This document shows positions 57,140 through 64,000 of a DNA stretch of 64,000 nt, piece after piece (position 1 is the stretch's first letter; each line of letters starts with the position of its first letter). The translations under genes were made by a program, and so were the position numbers. The notes below the pieces were generated by a model that was not told the DNA's origin, made no database searches, and was given only the letters and a program-made list of their open reading frames with translations. This stretch comes from Uranotaenia lowii. Taxonomy: Eukaryota; Arthropoda; Insecta; Diptera; Culicidae. The stretch spans positions 274,517,413-274,581,412 of the forward strand of contig NC_073692.1 in the NCBI RefSeq assembly GCF_029784155.1, given 5' to 3'.

Positions 57140-59341
57140 AAGCATGGATGATCAGAAATCTGGACGCACTGTTTATTATACCATAGCGCTCCTAGTTGTC
57201 GGTTCTGGAATTTTTTGACAGTACTTTGTTTGGAAATGTTTGTTCTAAAGCTTAGTTCTTTTAGAAATGGGACAGTTACGAATGCGTGTATCTCAAAAAC
57301 CTTTCGTTTGATCTAAAAACTTTCTATGAAGGAAATGAAGGTAATCTTATGATAATTCATGAAAAAAATTGAAAAAAAATATTTATCGTTTTTTTTTGTA
57401 AAAATAATTTCTACTTTATTCTTTGTATCTCCCATCGGCCAGTGCACACTTTTTCAGTCATGATAATGATCAGCTTTTCAAATTAAAACTTCGTCTAATC
57501 TGTATTTTAGGTGGCTACATCCTCCTTCTTAAATTTCTGCTACTTTTCGGACCAATACTTCTCTTTTGAAAGAAACTGAGGGCAATTTAGTGGATACAGC
57601 TATTTTGAAATTAACAAATTTAATTATTTTTGAGCCACTTTTTGAGCGTTTTTAATGGAATTACTGCAGGCAAAATCTGGCAATAACGAAGTAAAACCAT
57701 CATGAGATTGAATTTAAAGTATAATCGGTTAGTATAGATCGTAGGTTGCAAAGGGTACAAACAAGATTACTCTATTTAGGCTTTTGAAAACAGCGAAAGC
57801 CATAGTTATCGTTTTGAAAATTGTTCTTTTTTTTCCACAGGAGCATAATTTGGGCAAATCATTATATTTCATACAAAATTATCAGCAAATACATACTTTA
57901 TTATACTCGAGACCTTGCCACGAGCAGACATGGTATAGGATTCAAACGCTGGAGTTTGTTTAAAATAGGGTATTTCATAAGTTTTGTCGTTCATGAAAAA
58001 TCATCTGTCCCTTAGCCTCGGAACCAGCTATACAGCTTACAAGCTGTGGAACTAGCAAAAATTTGTTGTTTTAGGGTTAGGTTTGAATGACTCATTACCA
58101 GGCAAATTTTTTTTTGAAATTTCAGCGATCTCGCTTATTGAAAATGAAAGATGCTGGTTTGAGACTTGACTTCCCTGATGATCCTTAGCCGAAGTTACCG
58201 ATCATATGCTTCACTCCAATGCTTGATTTGAACTTTGTGGGCATTTTCGACAGTATTTGCATACTTTTCCACCACTCACACACAGTAATTCTTCGAATAA
58301 TCAACGGTTTTGTCAGCTATCAATTTGATAATGATGGATTTTGAATGAAACTGTGGAAAATTATTTTTTCCTTTTTCTCTTGCATCGTAAATATCTCAAA
58401 AACGCGTAAATTTTAAATTTTGAAAAAACAAAATGCTGTCAAAATTTTGAATGTCCAATTACTAGTAAACAAGCTATTAGCAAAAGAAAGTGTCCCATTT
58501 CTAAAAGAACTAAGCTTTATCAGTGCTGAAAATTTCATCACGATTCGTTTTGTTCCAAAAAAGTTACACGTTATAGAAGCCGCGAGACAAAAATTAATTT
58601 TGGACTCCCACGTTCAAAAACCTGATGCGGTCTGGTTCAAAAATCGCGAAATCTGATTTTGGCAGGCTTCCTGACCAAAAATTTTACAAAGCCACTGTTC
58701 GGAGTGATGTCCCCATCAAGTTCAAATTTGTTTTTGCCAATGACTTTGCAGAAAACTGTTTGATCTGGCAAGATATTTGGAGCTGCGGCCGAAAAACCCC
58801 GGTTTTTTGTGAAAAACAAGACCATGGACTCCGAAATGTACAAGGAGGAGTACCTGAAAAATGTTTTTTTTTTCCTTTTATTAGATCTCACGAAGAACCA
58901 GTAAAGTTTTCGCTAGATTTGGATAGCTGCCACTACAGCGAAAAGGTACTACAGTGGTTTCGGTCCAACTGGAGGATTTTGTCGAAAAGGACGTTAACCC
59001 ACCCAACTGCCCCCAATTCCGCCCTATCGCAAAATTTTGGGCAATTGTTAATCAGAAGATGAAGAAGAATGGTAGGACGACTCGAAATGCAACAGAGGTG
59101 AAAAGATTGTGGAACAAAATGGCCGCTGAGGTCAGTGAATAGGGTGTCCAAACTTAGATGAGTGGTTCTCGACGAAATGTACGAAATTTCAACAAAACAA
59201 CATCGGAATATTTTTTTTATTATTTTTCCTCAAAAGTGCAGTAAAAATCCTACAATTTGAGCACAAAACATTTTTATTTAGTTTACATAGCTCCGAGAGA
59301 GACCCTTTTTAATGCGTCAAGATTTGTAGTGATCCATGCTT
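57140..59341 (+). mobile_element. mariner-type transposon with AAGCATGGAT ends
   Basis: The ends AAGCATGGATGATCAG and, reversed, AAGCATGGATCACTAC continue as matching inverted repeats (AAATCT-GACGCA) and are flanked by TA at 57138-57139 and 59342-59343. At 2,202 bp it is longer than a normal mariner because the 57388-58510 repeat occupies its first half. The transposase is a relic. Confidence 0.85.
58560..59142 (+). pseudogene. mariner transposase relic of the 57 kb element
   Basis: The frame 58625-59062 reads DFGRLPDQKFYKATV, WQDIWSCGRKTPVFCEK and SLDLDSCHYSEKVLQWF (second aspartate). A shift near 58960 gives NPPNCPQFRPIAKFWAIVNQK, where alanine stands in place of the catalytic glutamate. 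The first aspartate block is lost. Spacing and motif style are those of the DD37 group, but it is only distantly similar to copies 1-3. It is inactive. Confidence 0.8.
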
Positions 59342-59638
59342 TACCAGCCACTTTATTTGAAATGTGTGTGTGTGCTCGCTGAATACGGTCACGTAATTAC
59401 TGCTGCAGTCAAAGTAGCTAATTCAAAGTGATTTTTTACGGAAAAAATAATAGAAATATACTCTACGTAAAAAGAACACGATTCTGAACAAACTTCTTAA
59501 AGAATCCTGCTTCTATCATTGGTGATTTCGTCAAAGTTCCGGAAACAAAATACTGGATTTTTGATAACCCGAGTGGACCAAGGAGTTGTTTATATCATCT
59601 AGTGAGTCCTACAGAACAAAGCTATCTCACAACTTGCC

Positions 59639-60455
59639 ATGCCAAACACTGGAAGCCTGCTGTTGGAAGTTCGCAAGATGGTTATGGATGCGTTCCAGGA
59701 ATCCCTGTCCAAAGTTGTTGACATCACCGAAAATGTACGTAGTTATCTTGGTGCCCTAAACGATGAACTAGCAGTAATAAAGGAAACACAACATAAGTTC
59801 AACACCAAATTAGATTTCCTCCAACGTGAACTCCAAGCAAAAAAAAGTTCTGTTGAGGAAAAAGAGAAGCACCCGATCAACCTCAGCTAACCAATATTCA
59901 TATGCAGTTAGCTGAAGTCACCCGCAAGATTAATTGGATAGAGCAAAGTAAATTCGAGGCCGATGTTATTATCTCAAATGTGAGCCAGATCGACGAAACT
60001 GAACACACACAAACGCTATTAGAAAAGCTTACCACGCACTGATCCAGCAAAGATCAAATTTTGTTCTCGCATGAAATCGAAAAGTGTGAAAACCATCTCA
60101 CCGATTGTGGTGCGCTTCACCGATGGGAACTCCAAATACACATTCCCAAAACCACCGCTGGGAGGATATTGTACGACCATAGCCAAGAAAAGGGAGCTCG
60201 CCGAAGAATCTACGTTCAGCAAAGGTTCAGTTCTACCTACTACCAAATTCATCGTGCCCCGTGGGATCGTCGCTGCCGGTAAGCACTCTGCGTGGTACTC
60301 GAGAGGGACTTTTTTTTCTGCAACACCGAAAAGAGCCGATGCCGATTGAAGTGCGTTCGTTGGACGACATCCCGCACTATTTACGCAAAGCCCCTGTGGA
60401 CTCCAGTTAAAAACGGTAAAACACTCGCTATGAATCTGCCTCGAAAATCACCGCT
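59639..60455 (+). pseudogene. LINE ORF1 protein, frameshifted
   Basis: The ATG at 59639 opens an 83-codon frame with a heptad-like helix (ITENVRSYLGALNDELAVIK) that suggests a coiled coil. After stops, another frame (60071-60349) reads SPIVVRFTDGNSKYTFPK and a third ends SRTIYAKPLWTPVKNG. Together these resemble the ORF1 of CR1/Jockey-group LINEs in insects, an RNA-binding chaperone with a C-terminal domain like that of baculovirus FP-type proteins. At least two frameshifts break it. It precedes ORF2 of the same element by about 300 bp. Confidence 0.6.
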
Positions 60456-60539
60456 CATCATCCTTTCATATCCACACGTACCATTCCTCCTCCTCGTCCC
60501 ACTCTCCTCAAAATATTCAAACCAAACTGATTATATTTG

Positions 60540-60600
60540 CGTTGCTGCTGCTGCTGCTGTCGTGGTTGTTGTTATTGCTGCTGTTGTTGTTGTTGCTATT
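60540..60600 (+). repeat. GCT/GTT trinucleotide microsatellite
   Basis: The stretch has runs of GCT and then GTT with a few interruptions. It lies between the LINE ORF1 and ORF2. Confidence 0.85.
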
Positions 60601-60719
60601 ATCAGCCTTTTCCCCAATCGTATAATTAATAATCAATTATGGATTATTCTATTCAAAACTTAGTAAAAATTGATACCAAAATAAGTAATATTCCACCGCA
60701 TACTCTGAATATTCTTTAA

Positions 60720-63700
60720 ATGAATATACGCAGCTGCAGGCATAAAATAGATTTATTTGAAACTTTTCTAAAAGCACTTAACAGAAAAATAGATGCTATT
60801 ATTTTCTCTGAGACGTGGCTATACGCAAATGAAAATATGTAACATTGCCGGATATCAATCTTTTCATTGTACCCGTGATGAATCAAGAGGCGGCGGAGTA
60901 TCAATCTTTGTTAATGAGTGCTTGAATGCTCATACGTTACATACGGAACATGAGCACGAATCTGATTTTCGTATTATAAATTTACCAGAATTTAAAATCA
61001 ATCTATTCGGGACATACAACCCGGGAAGAAGTGTTAATCTTTATTTAAATCATCTTGATTTGCTGCTGCAAAGTTACCCAAAAAGCCTAGTATTTGGAGA
61101 TTTCAATATCAATCTTCTAGACACCCATGATACAACGGCACTAAATTATTGTAGCACTGTACAGAGCAACGGATTTATGATTTTGAACCCTATTGATAAG
61201 AAATTTGCTACACGAATTTCGAACACCATTTCTACCATAATCGATCATGTTTTGACCGATCTGTGTTCACATTGCTTTCATTTTACATTACTCGAAAGGG
61301 ATCCTGATTTATCCGACCATAAAACCATAATTCTATCGGTCAATCATCAAATGCTTACCATTGAAACAAACCTTCCTGTCAAAACAATTATCAGCTATGA
61401 TGAAATGTCTGACAGTGATCTTTCCGTAGATCATGTCGATAACTTAGAAAGCTTTGTTGATCATTACAAAAGTGTTATTGAACGCAAAACAAAAACAATT
61501 ACTTGTCAAAAATCAAATAAATTCAAAAAACCATACATAACCAAAGAGATTTTAAGCTTGATAATGAAAAAGCGAAAACTGTACGATGCCCAGAAGCACG
61601 ATAGTACAGTTCAATCAGAATATAGAAGAGTTCGAAATATGCTAAGCAACAAAATTAAAATTTCCAAAAAACTTCATTATGAGTCAAAAATTCATAATAA
61701 TTTAAACAATCCAAAATTTTTATGGCAACAAATAAACGAATTGATTTTTAATAAAACAGGAAAAAATGAAAAATGAAATATACAACCAATATCAATGACA
61801 ACTTGATATCGGATGAGATTATTATAGCTAATGCTTTCAATAAATTTTACCTCGATGTCTGTGACGAAATCCCTGTTCCATCAATATTATCCACAAACCA
61901 AAATGTTCAACATACAACATTTAATTTTTCTTATGTTATGGAAGAACATGTATCAAAATTTATTGATGATCTTGATAGCAATGCAGCCACCGGCTTAGAC
62001 AAGATTTCTACAAAGTTTATGAAAAAATACAAAAATCTCTACATTTCAAAATATACAACACTAATTAATGAATGTTTAAGAACCAACTATTTTCCAGACG
62101 TTTTAAAACTTGCTAAAGTTATCCCAATTTATAAATCGGGCGATAAAACGGTCCTTGGCAATTATCGTCCAATATCAATGCTTAATGCGTTCTCCAAACC
62201 GATTGAAAAAATCATATTTGTACAAATACAACAATTCTGCATTACAAACAATGCGATTCATCCCAACCAGTTTGGTTTTGTCCCTAAGTCTAACACCTTA
62301 ACAGCCGCCATTAATCTCGTAGATGGCATCTCAAGTGGAATAGACAACGCCAAGTCTGTTGTATGTGTGTTCATAGATGTGAAAAAAGCCTTTGATTCAG
62401 TTCACCACAAGTTACTTTTTAAAAAGCTCTCTGACTTAGGATTTTCTAACGATTCTCAAAGCTTAATGCATTCATATCTGAGCAATAGAAAACAAGCAGT
62501 GAAGATTAACAATACAACAAGTTCACTGCAGACTATCAAACACGGAGTTCCACAAGGATCAATTCTTGGCCCACTGTTGTTCATAATGTATATCAATGAT
62601 ATATTCTTGTTGCCTCTAAAAGGAAAACTACAACTCTACGCGGATGATGCTACAATACACAGCAAGAAAAATTCGTGTAATTTTAGATTGAAAACGATGC
62701 ACGAAAACGGAACATCGTTTTCAATCTAAATTTACATCATCGTTACATTGAGGCGTGTAAATTTATACCAAATACGATGCACGAAAAGAGAACAGCTTAT
62801 TGTCGTGTAAAAATACACAGCGATGTAAAATTTTATATTTTTTTCTCGATATTTGCAGTTTTTATGAAATATTCAAGTCTTATGTCAATAAAATACACTA
62901 TATTACTATTATTAAACATTTATTTTTTAAACAAAAAACATCAATAGTAATGGAAAAAAGTACACCCACCATCACGAGCACCGCCAGACTAAGGCAATGT
63001 TGTACACGAACATATACATCCTGTTGATATTCCAATCGGTCAGCGTCACTGGGGGACCAAAGGGAATACCTTTCCGCACTGTCATGGTCCGGATTCACAC
63101 GTCGTCAGCCGGGTCAGGATGTGTTTTTGTTAACAAAACCTTGGATCGTTCAGGCAAATTTCTCTCCAGACAATCTTATCGGATCTCTGCCACTCAGCCG
63201 ACGCTGTAATCGAGACATAACTTATTAGTTTCAATAACATCATTCGTCTATTTTTCACAGAAACCTACCAATTTTAGCAAAGTGTTGAGATGCTGGAGCT
63301 GCGTCTTGAAAACAAGATACTCGGTTTCCGAATACTGACTTGACTGGCAAATGGCTCAGGCAGACTGTTTTATTCAATTTTAAATTCAATAGATATAATT
63401 TTACACTGTTTGTGATATAAATTTCATTGACCAGTTGATTTTTACATCACGGAATGTAAAATTATAGCAAAACAATTTATTTCTACCCGCTTTTTGAAAA
63501 AAGACTAAAATTACATCAAAAGGAGTGGAAAATTACATCTTTTTTTCATTACACTTGTAAAAAAATAGATCACTCGTGTTTTAGATTCCGTATACTTTTA
63601 GAAATTTTTTGCTGTGTACCATACACTTCTGAAAATTTGATAACGCTCAAAGAAAACATCGAACATGATCTTGAACTACTAGTTGACTTCTTTCTTTCCA

Positions 63701-64000
63701 ATCACATGGAAATGAACCTTAAAAAAACCAATTTTATGTTGTTCAAGCTTCGGGGAAACTCTCAAACTCTAAACATTACTGTTAAAGGTTCTCCAGTAAA
63801 ACAAGTCAGCTCGTCAAAGTATTTGGGTCCATTCATAGATGAAAACATGAAATGGAATATTCATACAAAAAATGTCTGTAGTAAAATAACGCCATATGTG
63901 TTTGCTTTAAGAAAAATACGCCCACTGATTTCTGAAAGTACAGCCTGGAAGATATACTTTGCATATATTCATTCCCACATAACAAACATGAATTGCATTT
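60720..64000 (+). pseudogene. CR1/Jockey-group LINE ORF2: endonuclease and reverse transcriptase, interrupted and partial
   Basis: The endonuclease (frame 60793-61776) has IFSETW just upstream, then RGGGVSIFVNE, SLVFGDFNINLLD and LSDHKTIILS. A shift at about 61775 leads to the reverse transcriptase (61773-62655): AATGLDKISTKFM, GNYRPISMLNAFSK, VFIDVKKAFDSVHH, HGVPQGSILGPLLF and the catalytic LYADDATI. A 959 bp MITE sits directly after ATI. The reading continues at 63619 with the thumb domain (LSNHMEMNLKKTNFML, VSSSKYLG) to the window edge. One frameshift plus the insertion make it non-functional, but most codons are intact, so it is young. The 3' end is outside the window. Confidence 0.88.
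62658..63616. mobile_element. TA-target MITE, family E, inside LINE reverse transcriptase
   Basis: The ends CACAGCAAGAAAAAT and, reversed, CACAGCAAAAAATTT are flanked by TA at 62656-62657 and 63617-63618. Removing the MITE and one TA restores the reverse transcriptase frame exactly. Words such as GATGCACGAAAA and CGTGTAAATTT recur near the left end (62674, 62696, 62753 and 62776), and ATTACATC-type words recur near the right end. There is no coding capacity. Confidence 0.88.

Overview
The window is a transposon graveyard in an AT-rich eukaryotic genome, most likely a dipteran and probably a mosquito. The evidence is several mariners of the DD37E type (a family first described from mosquitoes), RTE-, Loner/I- and CR1/Jockey-type LINEs, tRNA-derived SINEs, many TA-target MITEs and short intron-like sequences. 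I see no host protein-coding gene, rRNA or functional tRNA that I can support. Nearly everything recognisable is mobile DNA, often nested, so the segment reads as an intergenic region or a very long intron.

Layout. 0-13.3 kb: a TA-MITE cut by the window edge, DD37E mariner copies 1 and 2, mariner relics, a tRNA-SINE, an RTE endonuclease fragment, and a degenerate ~132 bp tandem repeat split by a retroposon with a branched palindrome. 13.4-16.3 kb: a non-autonomous hAT with a perfect 8 bp target duplication and an ACGTGAA-rich element inside it. 19.6-24.5 kb: a mariner relic cut by two inverted copies of one MITE, then a Tc1 fragment and a degenerate RTE LINE. 25.8-31.2 kb: a CTAGCTGA-ended repeat and a hAT-like element with ~345 bp inverted arms and a nested element. 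31.5-33.1 kb: mariner copy 3 (one stop codon short of an open transposase) inside a MITE inside an RTE LINE.

33.91-42.76 kb is the centrepiece: an 8.85 kb LTR element with 345 bp LTRs that I read as identical, a 5 bp target duplication and a clear polypurine tract, but no gag or pol. Its interior holds four stem-loop-like units and then a ~3 kb array built on GCCTCGAGTGGC (about 30 exact and at least 15 variant copies), organised into a 766 bp higher-order repeat. It sits inside the same RTE LINE, and the LINE frame resumes across the insertion. 43.4-49.7 kb: Loner-like and CR1-like LINEs and a second copy of the first MITE. 50.3-52.5 kb: a mariner relic containing an element that contains a SINE. 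57.1-64 kb: another mariner, then a two-ORF CR1/Jockey-group LINE whose reverse transcriptase is cut by a MITE and runs off the window.

None of these parts forms a pathway. They interact as parasites: LINEs, a mariner and an LTR element that would need outside enzymes mobilise or interrupt one another, and the order of nesting gives relative ages.
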